Shown here in pieces: positions 27,401 to 39,400 of a stretch of 64,000 bases of DNA. Source of the stretch: Sipunculus nudus (taxonomy: Eukaryota > Annelida > Sipuncula > Golfingiida > Sipunculidae); the NCBI GenBank assembly GCA_026874595.1, contig CM049309.1, forward strand, positions 432,501 to 496,500. Reading direction: 5' to 3'. The notes under the pieces were generated by a model. That model was not told where the DNA came from, ran no database searches, and saw only the letters and a list, made by a program, of their open reading frames with translations. A program made the translations under genes and the position numbers. Within the stretch, counting starts at the first letter, position 1. Each line of letters begins with the position of its first letter.

Positions 27401-30400
27401 TCTTTCTTATTCTTAGTCTATGTGATCTTTCTTATTCTTAGTCTTTTTGACCTTTCTTATTCTTAGTGTTTGTGATCTTTCTTATCCTTAGTCCTTGTGA
27501 TCTTTCTTATTCTTTGTCCTGGTGATCTTTCTTATCCTTAGTACTTGTGATCTTCTTATTCTTAGTCTTTGTGATCTTTCTTATTCTTAGTCTTTGTCAT
27601 CTTTCTTATTCTTAGTCTTTTTGACCTTTCTTATTCTTAGTCTTTTTGACCTTTCTTATTCTTAGTGTTTGTGATCTTTCTTATTCTTAGTCTTTTTTAC
27701 CTTTCTTATTCTTAGTGTTTGTGATCTTTCTTATTCTTAGTCTTTGTGATCTTTCTTATTCTTAGTCTTTTTGATCTTTCTTATTCTTAGTCTTTTTGAC
27801 CTTTCTTATTCTTAGTGTTTGTGATCTTTCTTATCTTAGTCCTTGTGATCTTTCTTATTCTTTGTCCTTGTGATCTTTCTTATCCTTAGTACTTGTGATC
27901 TTTCTTAATCTTAGTCTTTGTGATCTTTCTTATTCTTAGTCTTTGTCATCTATCTTATTCTTAGTCTTTTTGACCTTTCTTATTCTTAGTGTTTGTGATC
28001 TTTCTTATCCTTAGTCCTTGTGATCTTTCTTATTCTTTGTCCTTGTGGTCTTTCTTATCCTTAGTACTTGTGATCTTTCTTATTCTTTGTCCTTGTGGTC
28101 TTTCTTATCCTTAGTACTTGTGATCTTTCTTATTCTTAGTCTTTGTCATCTTTCTTTTTCTTAGTCTTTGTCATCTTTCTTATTCTTAGTCTTTGTCATC
28201 TTTCTTTTTCTTACTTTTAGTCATCTTTCTTATTCTTAGTCTTTGTCATCTTTCTTATTCTTAGTTTTTGTCATCTTTCTTATTCTAAGTCTTTGTCATC
28301 TTTCTTATTCTTAGTCTTTGTCATCTTTCTTATTCTTAGTCTTTGTCATCTTTCTTATTCTTAGTCTTTGTGATCTTTCTTATTCTTAGTCTTTGTGATC
28401 TTTCTTATTCTTAGTCTTTTTGATCTTTCTTATTCTTAGTGTTTGTGATCTTTCTTATTCTTAGTCTATGTGATCTTTCTTATTCTTAGTCTTTTTGACC
28501 TTTCTTATTCTTAGTGTTTGTGATCTTTCTTATTCTTAGTCTTTGTGATCTTTCTTATTCTTAGTCTTTTTGATCTTTCTTATTCTTAGTCTTTGTGATC
28601 TTTCTTATTCTTAGTGTTTGTGATCTTTCTTATTCTTAGTCTATGTGATCTTTCTTATTCTTAGTCTTTTTGACCTTTCTTATTCTTAGTCTTTGTCATC
28701 TTTTTTATCCTTAGTCCTTGTGATCTTTCTTATTCTTTGTCCTGGTGATCTTTCTTATCCTTAGTACTTGTGATCTTCTTATTCTTAGTCTTTGTGATCT
28801 TTCTGATTAATAGTCTTTGTCATCTTTCTTATTCTTAGTCTTTGTCATCTTTCTTATTCTTAGTCTTTGTCATCTTTCTTATTCTTAGTCTTTGTCATCT
28901 TTCTTATTCTTAGTCTTTTTGATCTTTCTTATTCTTAGTGTTTGTGATCTTTCTTATTCTTAGTCTTTGTCATCTTTCTTATTCTTAGTCTTTGTCATCT
29001 TTCTTATTCTTAGTCTTTGTCATCTTTCTTATTCTTAGTTTTTGTGGTCTTTCTTATTCTTAGTCTTTGTCATCTTTCTTATTCTTAGTCTTTGTCATCT
29101 TTCTTATTCTTAGTCTTTGTCATCTTTCTTATTCTTAGTCTTTGTCATCTTTCTTATTCTTAGTCTTTGTCATCTTTCTTATTCTTAGTCTTTGTCATCT
29201 TTCTTATTCTTAGTCTTTGTCATCTTTCTTATTCTTAGTCTTTGTCATCTTTCTTATTCTTAGTCTTTGTCATCTTTCTTATTCTTAGTCTTTGTCATCT
29301 TTCTTATTCTTAGTCTTTGTCATCTTTCTGATTCTTAGTCTTTGTGATCCAAAAGGTAACAATGATTAAAACAAGTGACCCATGTGTCATGACGCTCAGC
29401 TGACTGGGAAGAGATTTGCCAAAGGAAATTTTATCATCTGAATGGTAGTATTAGTCAAGCAGATCCGTGCAGACAAGCATAAGAATTGTGGGTTTTGTGG
29501 AAAAAGCATGAAATTGGGCACACATATAGAGTTTTCTATACTGAAAAATATTGGATATGGAGCCAATCGCGAAAATTCAAAATGGCCGCCATTTTCCAAG
29601 ATGGCGACATGAGTCATGAAAAATCCCTAATAAATAATTAAATAATCAGATTCGATGATATCTGCCTGAAATTTTGCACTAATGTGGAGATTTTAATAAA
29701 GAAGAATACAAGATGTGTAAACAATTAAAAAATTCAAAATGGCCGCCATTTTTCAAGATGGCGGACGAATTATGAATAATCTCGAAAAATTCGAACAATT
29801 TTGGATTTGGTAAAAAAATGCATGAAGACTTGCACTTATGTGGAGATTGTAATAAACAAAACAGAAGCTGCACCTGCAATTGAAAAAGTGGTCGCCATTT
29901 TCCAAAATGGCGGACATTGCGCAAAACTATAATTCGATATGCGCGGTTGTACGTATCATCGGTGCAACGGCAAATATCGCACACATGTCTTTTACTTACT
30001 TATTGAAAGAATTGTATCAAAATAATATACATGTATCTAATAGACAATCTATCTGTCAATCGTAAAGAGCACGAAATACTCCTAACTATAAATAATTATT
30101 CTAATTCCATTTTGATATTATTTTCATGAAGGAAATAGTGTAATTTGAAGTACATCAGAATTTGGGTGTAAAATGTTAGCGTTGACTTGGTACGTACGTA
30201 TGCGTGATTATGTTATGAATGAAAGTTTATGCTAAGGTATGTTTGAATTCAGTTCTAAAATACCCCACATTTAATTCTATGTTTGCATGTATTTGTAGGC
30301 ACAGTCAAAGTACAGAGAATACATGTCTGACGAGTAACATTTCCAGAAGTATTCACTATGTCTGAGGCACAATCCAATGTTGAAGCTGCATCGGCAGATT

Positions 30401-33400
30401 CTTCCACCTGCCAGTTGGAATGGGACAAGTGCGTTATATGTCAACAAAATACATCAGAGGTACTTCAGTGTCCAATGGACTCAAAACGTACAGACATCGA
30501 TGCAGGACTTGGATACAGCACACTGTTGAACAATGTCAGACGTTTTCATGAACTTGGTTGTTTACAAGTAAAACCGAAATTTGACGTTTCAAAAATTGAA
30601 CTAGGCACACTAGTTAAGACTAAAGAAAAACAGGCGAAACTGCACAAGACATGTAACACCCTCTTCAATAAAACAAGTCTACTTCGAGCTGAGAAAAGAA
30701 AATCCACTGAAACCGAAGATGAAGCCAGCAGCATTACCAAGAAATGTACCCGGAAGGAGTGTAGTACTGTTGCTGCCGGTCCAGAGGATGCCTGCTTTTT
30801 CTGTGATGACACATCCGGGGACCTGCACAAAGTGGCAACGTTTCGCCTCGATCAACGTGTCAGAAAGTGTGCGTCTATGTTGGAAGATAGCCGATTACTT
30901 GGCAAACTTAGTGCCGGTGATATGATCGCACAGGATGCGGTATACCACATCAGCTGTCTGTGCACATTATAAAAGAAAGCTGACAGAATGCAGTCCAGTA
31001 AAGACGAGAGCAGCAAAGAGAGAAGACTTCATGGTATAGTTCTAGCAGAACTGCTGTCATACATAGAAGATACGAAGCTTGACAATACAACGGAGACCAA
31101 CGTATTCAAGTTAGCGGACCTCGGTAAGATGTACACATCCCACTTTGAACAATTGGGTGGTGCTATGAAAACTCAACTCGATACCACTAAGCTCAAGAAT
31201 AGAATCCTGGCACATTTTGAGGATATGGAAGCCCACAGACAAGGTCGTGATGTCTATGTTGCTTTCAAGGATGAAGTTGGCTTTGCACTAAAGATGGCCT
31301 TTGAAAAAGATTATGATGACGAAGCCATCACCCTCAGCCAGGCAGCAAAAATTGTTCGTAAAGATATGCTCGATGCCGACCAAACAGTATTCAGTGGTAC
31401 ATTTGACAGCCAGTGTCAAGAAACAGCTGTGCCACAATCCCTTGTAACCCTGATTGCAATGATCTTAGGTGGGCCAAATATTGTGACACAATCTGAAAAC
31501 GTGGTCGAGCAACAGGCAGCCCTTACCATAGCACAGTTGTTACAGTACAACTGCACCATTCGTCGGCGTGAAGGACCTACTGCCTCTTACCATAGCCGGA
31601 ATCGTGAGCCTCCAGTAGCAGTATACGTTGGACTGTTGCTGCATGCAGGAACCAGGAAACGGGGACTTATTGACAAGATGCATACTCTAGGAATCTCGGT
31701 CTCCTACGATCGTGTATTGGCTCTGTCAACTGACATGGGAAACGCTGTCTGCTATAGATTTGAGGAAGAGCAAGTCGTTTGTCCCGCTATACTTAGAACA
31801 GATCTCTTCACAACCGCGGCCGTCGACAATATTGACCATAATCCGAGTTCAAACACATCTCAGGGATCCCTACATGGTAAAGGTATATCCATATTCCAAC
31901 ACACTGATCTTGGTTCCAAGGGCAAGGAGCGCACACAGGTGATCCTGAATCCCGACGGTACGCGTCGTAAGTCAATCGCGCCACTCCCTGAAAGTTATAC
32001 ATGTGTCCCACCAGCGTCACTTCGAGAGAAGGAGCCCACAGTACCAGACGTCAACACTCCACTGACAGGAGCATGTACAACAATACCTGGAGCCATCCAA
32101 GAACAAGAAAGGTTTGTGTTGTGCTACTGACGCAGAGTATGATGAAATACATATTCATATACATGGATGTATATAGTAGCCTAGACCTAGCGAGTAGATT
32201 AAACTACCATAGTTCGTACTTCGTACTATGTAGGTGTGTGTATGCAATAGCAGTGGAATAAGGGAAGTTCATAAAAGTAATAGAATGCTCATAACCCTGC
32301 TTCGCTATTGGTGTTAGCATAGATAGTAGCGCACAAATTGTAATACATGTAGTGGTGGTGGATTACTATTACACAGCTTGTCCTAACGTTTCTTTTTAGG
32401 TGGCTCAATCATGTAAAACAAATCCATGAAGATGACAAGGAGCCAGACATGTGCATGTCATGGGCAGCATTCCACGCAAGCAATGTGACAGAAGAAGTAT
32501 CGTCAACCGACATTAATGCATTGTTGCCACTGTTTCAGGATCAAGCTCACTCACCTGCAATGATTAAACACTCAATGAATATCGTTAAACAAAATGTAAA
32601 TTTGCTCAATCCTGGCCAGATTCCTGTTGTAGTTTTTGATCAACCACTGTATGCCTTAGCAAAGCTTGTACAGTTGAACTAGCCAGACACACACGGTGAG
32701 AGTCATTTTGTAGTGATGCTTGGTGGTTTACATACAGAAATGGCAGCATTTAGCACACTTGGTGATTGGATGGAGGGCAAGGAGCGCTGCCGGACCGCTG
32801 CTATCACGGAGGCAAATATTGCAAATCCAGGCACAGCCGACTCTTTCTTGAAGGCGACACACGTATCACGAACCAGACATGCGCACCAGGTGACCGCTTG
32901 TTGTCTGCATATCTTTATGCAAAAGGTTTACGTTCAACATACAGAGGGCCTTTCCGACAATGAAGACCTACCCACTTTAGATGCCTGGAAAGCCACGATG
33001 TGTGATATCGGAGCATCCTCAGTTCCAGTACTGGTCGTTAACTCTGGATTTTGAGTTGGCTATTCTCAACTTCGTGCAGTCTATCCGACAGGGAAACTTT
33101 CAGCTGTACATTGACGCTTTGGTGAAGCTGATGCCATGGTTCTGTCCCTTGGACCACGTGAACTATGCACGCTGGGTCCCAGCTCATATTCGGGATATGC
33201 TGGCCCTCCAAGAAACACATCCTGATGTGGCTGCACACTTCGAACAAGGCCATTTTGCTGTGACAAAGTCCCTGAAGACTTTCTCTGCAATTTCCATAGA
33301 TCATGCTCACGAACAAAATAACAAACTAGTGAAGGGTGATGGAGGCGCAATTGGCTTAACGGAAATTTCTTCGGCACTTCGTCGTTGGATGGTTTCTGGC

Positions 33401-36400
33401 CCGGAAATTTCTCGTGTCATACACGAATTTTAAGCATCTCAGGAACTGATCAAAGTGAACCAAAGTAAAGGTCCTAATATCCTACATCATGAGCAGACAA
33501 AAGGGGTACAGAAATCCTTCAAGAAGCAAGTCTCTGATTTGTGCACTACTATTGAGAAGATAAGAAATCCATTCCTCGAACAGAGCAAAGACTTGCTTGT
33601 TCTAGATGGTAGAGATATCCTTGATGAGCAGGTGGCAGCATTGTATTGGGCAAGATCAATACCAGCAGTTCGTCCAAGCCAGGCTAGGCACATTAGAAGC
33701 AAGAACAAGAACACTCTTCGACCAAATTCGCAAAAACAAGTTACCATTGTTCAGTCGACCACCAGCGAAAGAGTTGTCCAAAGAAAAACAACAGATATGT
33801 TCTCTGAAGCAGGATTGTTCATTGTTCTCACAGCTGTATGTTTCCTGTCAGGTGCGCGGTGGAGACCTTGATGAATTTTTTTAACACAAAAATCAGTCTA
33901 GTCCGCCATCGTTTTCACAATTTAGAGAAATCAGGTCAGGAACGAGATCAACCTTGGTATCATGCATTGAGAAGGGGTTAGCAAACACAGACGTGAGACA
34001 AGAAGTTGATGCTATACTCCTCGACGGTGCAGCTCTAGTCAACATGCTAAAGCCTGGTGTTTGCAAGACTTTCCTGCGCTATGCGCAAGATGTATTCTTG
34101 AAATACATCAGGTCACAACTGCAAGAGAGACGTGTAACTCCAGAAAGTAAGCTGCCTGGCAACTGGGAAGCATTTCTCAGACTTGACGAGAACAAGAAAG
34201 AACTATTTAAGTTCTTGGCAGAGCAAGCCATGACGGTTATTTCTGCTTGAAAAGAAGTTGTATCAAGTCATGGTGGCAACGCTCTCAGCACTTCACAACG
34301 TAGCCTCAGTGAGATATCTCCATGCACGCAGGAAGAGGCCGATATGCGTCTTCTGCTTCATGCCGCAGATTGTGCCAGGCAGGGTTGTACCCGACTGATG
34401 ATTCGCACAGTCGACACAAATGTCCTCGTGATAGCAGCAGCTGTTTTCCATCATTTAAATCTACAAGGTGTAGCTGAATTGTGGGTAGCATTCGGCACTG
34501 GGAAATCATTTCGCTATATTGCTGTGCATGCTATTGTTGCGTCGTTGGGCCAAGAGAAAGCCAGCGCTCTGCCCGTCTTCCATGCATTTACTGGCTAGGA
34601 TCAAACTACCTTCTTTGCTGGTAGAGGAAAGGCCACGGCATGGGAAACGTGGAATATCTACAACGACATCACTAAAGCTTTCATTGGTCTCAACACAGCC
34701 CCAGACACTAAGGCTGTAATAGAGAACATGCCTGTTTTGGAGCGATTTGTTGCTCTATATATGACCGAACCAGCACCTGCATGAGCGTTAATGAAGCACG
34801 AAAGGCATTGTTCACCAAAAAGGGAAGAGCCATGGATGCTATCTCACCCACTGCTGCAGCACTACTGCAACATACCAAACGTGTAGCATATCATGCTGGA
34901 TATATCTGGGGACAGGCCTTGTCTTCAACAGTGGAACTGCCTTGTCCGAGTGAGTGGGGTTGGAAAAAATCCCCCAATCAATCCTGGGAACCTGAATGGA
35001 CAACACTTCCTGAAGCATCAAAGTCTTGTCCTCAGCTCACAAAATGCGGATGCAAAGTGCAGAATGGTTGTAGAGAAAGATGTAAATGTGTCAAAGCTAA
35101 CCTGAGATGCACAGCGCTCTGTGCTTGCGGTGGCGATTGTGAGCGCTCAGCATAACTTTATAGTGGCTCCCAATCTAGTGTATGTACATCTGCGCTACCC
35201 AATGTATGTATGTAGCAAAAGCAAAAGAACACTGACATTTTGACATCCTTCTTGCTTCTAATCGCTTAACTCTCTTCTGGTTATTTTTATCAAGGGCAAC
35301 AAAACAAAATAGTTCTAAAGTAATAAAAAATAAAAATAAAATATATCACAATCCACTTATCATTTTATGCATTCCATTTTCAAAAGAAACTTAACACTTA
35401 CCTGTCTCACCTTACAAATACCCAGTCGTCTTCGGCTGTACATTCCACTGCATGCAGCCAGCGTTGTCCTCGGATGTACATTACACTATCTTGCATGTCT
35501 TAAATGTAACTAAAATCACCTCTATATAGCTTTTGTTTTCACAGCGATGTGATGTTGGGATATAACTCAAGTGGTAGGGCCTATAGCTATAATTGCCATA
35601 ATTCGTGTCCGCCATCTTGGAAAATTTTGTATTTTTTTCAATTGTTTACACATCTTGTATTTTTCTTCATTAAAATCTCCACATTAGTGCAAAAATTCAG
35701 GCATATATCATCGAATCTGATTTTTTAATTATTTATAGGGATTTTTAATGACTCATGTCTGCCATCTTGGAAAAAGGCGGCCATTTTGAATTTTTGCGAT
35801 TGGCTCCATATCTAATTTTTTTCAGTACAGAAAACTCAACAAGTCTGCCAAACTTCATGCTTTTTCCACAAAACCCACAATTGTTACACGGATCTGCTTG
35901 ACTATATATACCCATTCATTTGAAGCATCAAACAGATTAACCAACAGGCCAAGATTGTGACTGTATTTATATATCTAAAAAATACAGAAAAAATGCATAA
36001 AAATACAGAAAAAATACAGGTGGTTCCACCAGTCTGCAGAAACTAATAAAAACACTTAATGGTCAATATCCATGCAAAGAATCATGGTGAACCCTGCATT
36101 AGTTGTTCAGATACTTCAGCTTTTGTATCAAATTTTCCATTATTCTGAGGGATACTTCAGAGTCCTAGAGCTTGAAGGATATGGGTAACAGAGATCTAAT
36201 TTCAGGTTTCCACAGACACTTTTCATGGGCCTTCTTGCATGACAAGAATGATGATTCTAAGTCCTGTTGTTACAATTTGTGCCACGTTAACAGATGACAG
36301 CATCCTTAAAGGTCTCAAAAATAGAGAAAAAAATTCGTAAAAAAACCTGAACAAATACAGGTGGTGCCACCAGTCTGCAGAAACTGATGAAACACTCAAT

Positions 36401-39400
36401 AATCAATATCTATGCAAAGAATCATGGTGATCTCTGCATTAGTTGTTCAGAAACTTCAGCTTTTGTATCAAATTGTCCATTATTCTGAGGGATACTTCGG
36501 AGTCCTATAGCTTGAAGGATATGACTAACAGAGACCTGATTTCAAGTTTCCATGGAGACTTTTCATGGGTCTCCCAGTGTGTCAAGAATGAAGATTCTAG
36601 GTCCAGTTGTTATGATTTGTGCCCTGTTAACAGATGTTCATATCAATAAAGGTCTCAAAAATAGAGAAAAAAATTTGTAAAAAAACCCAAACAAATACAG
36701 GTGGTGCCACCAGTCTGCAGAAACTGATGAAACACTCCATGATCAATATCGATCCAAACAATTATGGTGATCGCTGCATTAGTTGTTCAGATACCGTAAA
36801 ATCTCCACTTAAAACCGCGGTTTAATCAAGAAATTCAAAATCTTGAAATCGGGTTGATTTCCTGAAAGCACTGTGCGGTTTATACTAGAAGGGTATCCTG
36901 AATATCTTCCTGACAGACATCGTTTTTGGGCCGGCGAGTGGGCGATAATATCGCAACTTTCGAAGGCCGTTCTTAGCAGCAGTCTCGCATGCATGGCAGC
37001 CGTGTGTAAATGTGTTATTTACGATTATTTGTTATTTATAGATTAAAAATTGCTGATTAGTTTTCGTGTAATATATAACTTGTTATAAAATCTTGGTAAT
37101 TGTCACCAAATAATACGTTTACAACAACCCTGCTGTAACACACAGCGGCCCACTTCGTTGGGCATGGTCAAGCAAAATTGAAATAAAAGCCTACTTTAAA
37201 CCCATTTGCGGCATTATTTAGCAATGATTATTTGTTTCAAACGTAAAATGAATAAAAGGCTGACATCGTAAAGAGTCACACAATGGCAGACGATCGTTTT
37301 AAAATCAAGTTTGAGTGCCGCCATGTGCTGAAACGCCCTGGTATTCTGCCAAGAATATTTTGAACGGCTGTACGCTGTGGGTGGTAAACAGAACAGCCAC
37401 CTATTTCGTCCCATCATGCCTTGCGCGAACACTGCCTTGACAAAATGGCTCCCCACACGGAAACTTTCTTCAGGAAAAAACTTGCTTACCCGGACTGGCC
37501 ACTTTAATTTTACCTTAAAATCACTCGTTTTCAAGCGTCATGTTTCCTATACGTGCGTATCTCGACAAGGTAACTTCAGTTACTTTGATATTTAGTTAAG
37601 TAGACCAGCGATGTTTTGAAACGCACCAGCAAATTGTGACATGGAGCGATGTCAACGTACAATGTGACGATGATAATACTGAAGTAACCGGTATGAAAAT
37701 GATTTGAATCTTCCTAGTAATTCCAGAAAATGGAATTTTCATCAAAAATTAAGATTTCAAAATATTACTTTTAGAATTAAAATAAACAGTGACTTGAAAT
37801 GGATCAGCAGAATATTTTTTTCCAAAATATAATGACAAATCGGTAGTAAACAAGAATACGGCACGGAATATAAAATCTATATAAACAGGCAGAGGTTCAT
37901 CGGCCCTTACGTCTTCCCAAACTTCATGCTTGAGTGACCCTGCAAAAAAAAAGTGTTATGATGTGTTTAAATAATATGCCCAAGGAATTTTAATGTGGAC
38001 AGGAATGGCCGAGTCGCAACCTACGCCTGTTCATTTCTAGATGATAGCTTGATTGTGTCTTTTGTCAAATCATTCCGTAGCAAAAGTTGGTGCGGTTTTA
38101 AAGGGGGGTTCTTAGTATTTGAGCCTCTCACGGTGTCTCACCTGGAATTTCGGCGAAGTCTGGGTGCGGTTTTAATCGGAAGTGCGGTTTTAAGTGGAGA
38201 TTTTACGGTACTTCAGCTTTTGTATCAATATTTCCATTATTCTGAGTTGTCCTTTGGAGTGCCATACCTCAAAGGACATGGGTAACAGAGACCTAATTTC
38301 AGGTTTCCATGTAGACTTTTCATGGGTCTCGCTGTGTATCAAGAATGAAGATTCTAGGTCCAGTCGTTATGATTTGTACCCTGTTGACAGATAACTACAT
38401 CCTTAAAGGTCTCAAAAATAGAGAAAAAAAATTGTAAAAATTTGAAACAATACAGGTGGCATCACCAGTCTGCAGGAACTGATGGAACACCTCTTGATAA
38501 ATATGTATGCCAAAAATCATGATCATCAGTTTTGTAGTTATTGAGATGTTGCAGTTTGTTTTACCAAATTTTTCATTATTCTGGGGGAAATTGGGAGCCC
38601 CACAGCTCAAAGGATATGGGTAACAGAGACCTTATTTCAGGTTTCCGTGGAGACCTTTCATAGGTCTCTCACTGTGTCAGGAATGAAGATTCTAGGTCCA
38701 GTCTTTACAATTTGTGCCCTGTTGACAGATGTTCACATTTTTAAAGGTCTCAAAAATAGTGAAAAACAATTCGTAAAAAATCAGGTGGCTCCACCAGTGT
38801 GCAGGAAGTGATGAAACTTTTCATGATCAATATGTATGCAAAAAAATAATGACCATCAGTGATGTAGTTAATGAGTTATTGAAGTTTATGTATGAATTTT
38901 TTTACTATTCTGGGGGGGGGGTACTTTGGGGCCCCATAGCTTGAAAGATATGGGTAACAGAGACCTAATTTCTGGTTTCCATGGAGACTTTTCATAGGTC
39001 TCTCAGTGTGTCAAGAATTAAGATTCTAGGTCCAGTTGTTATGATTTGTGCCCTGTTAACATATGTTCACATTTTTAAAGGTCTCAAAAATACAGAAAAA
39101 AAATTCGTAAAAATCGAAAAATACAGGTGGCACCACCAGTCTGCAGGAAGTGATGAAACTTCTCATGATCAATAAGTATGCAAAAAATCATGACCGTCAG
39201 TGATGTAGTTAATGAGATATTGAAGTTTTTGTATGAAATTTTTTCTATTCGGGGGGGGGGGGGGGTACTTTGGGGCCCCATAGCTTGAAGGATATGAGTA
39301 ACAGAGACCTAATTTCTGGTTTCCATGGAGACTTTTCATAGGTCTCTCAGTGTGTCAAGAATTAAGATTCTAGGTCCAGTCTTTACTATTTATGCCCTGT

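Larger units (their letters stand above)
30358..35155 (+). pseudogene. Degraded transposon gene: Cys-rich N-terminus, conserved middle, PIN/FEN1-like region, C-terminal CXC domain
   Basis: Begins at ATG 30358. Collinear coding sequence runs to 35155 with one intron (32112-32399, AAAG/GTTTGT to TTTTTAG/G). Lesions are in-frame stops at 30970-30972, 32680-32682, 33431-33433, 33882-33884, 34248-34250 and 34596-34598, plus frameshifts near 33000-33050, 33600-33720 and 34730-34785. Conserved-looking stretches include AAVDNIDHNPSS, HGKGISIFQH, GLHTEMAA, DHVNYARWVP, DHAHEQNNK, LPLFSRPPAKE and HAFTG. From memory, these recur in a family of uncharacterised proteins in cnidarian, mollusc and fish gene sets; not verified here. 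As the sole gene of a TIR element it is the candidate mobility protein. It is not functional in this copy. Confidence 0.85.
29452..35904 (+). mobile_element. 6,453-bp TIR DNA transposon with a PIN-like/CXC gene
   Basis: Both ends begin TAGTCAAGCAGATCCGTG, and the inverted similarity extends about 310-320 bp. The flanks carry a TAT duplication (29449-29451 and 35905-35907). The paralogous sequence near 6946 reads GGTAGTATATACCC with a single TAT and no insert, so the ends are fixed to the base. The element holds one plus-strand gene, now a pseudogene, and a polyadenylation-like AATAAA cluster near 35321. I cannot assign a superfamily. The 3-bp duplication of TAT and a coding region without an evident DDE domain are the main facts. 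Confidence 0.9.

Noticed and set aside
15205-29345. CRISPR-like arrays
   Set aside because: Units are contiguous with no unique spacers, and the genome is clearly animal with spliced genes.
30358-35155. Treating the fragments as several separate host genes
   Set aside because: The segments are collinear, share motifs of one protein family, are separated only by single stops, frameshifts and one intron, and sit between matched TIRs.
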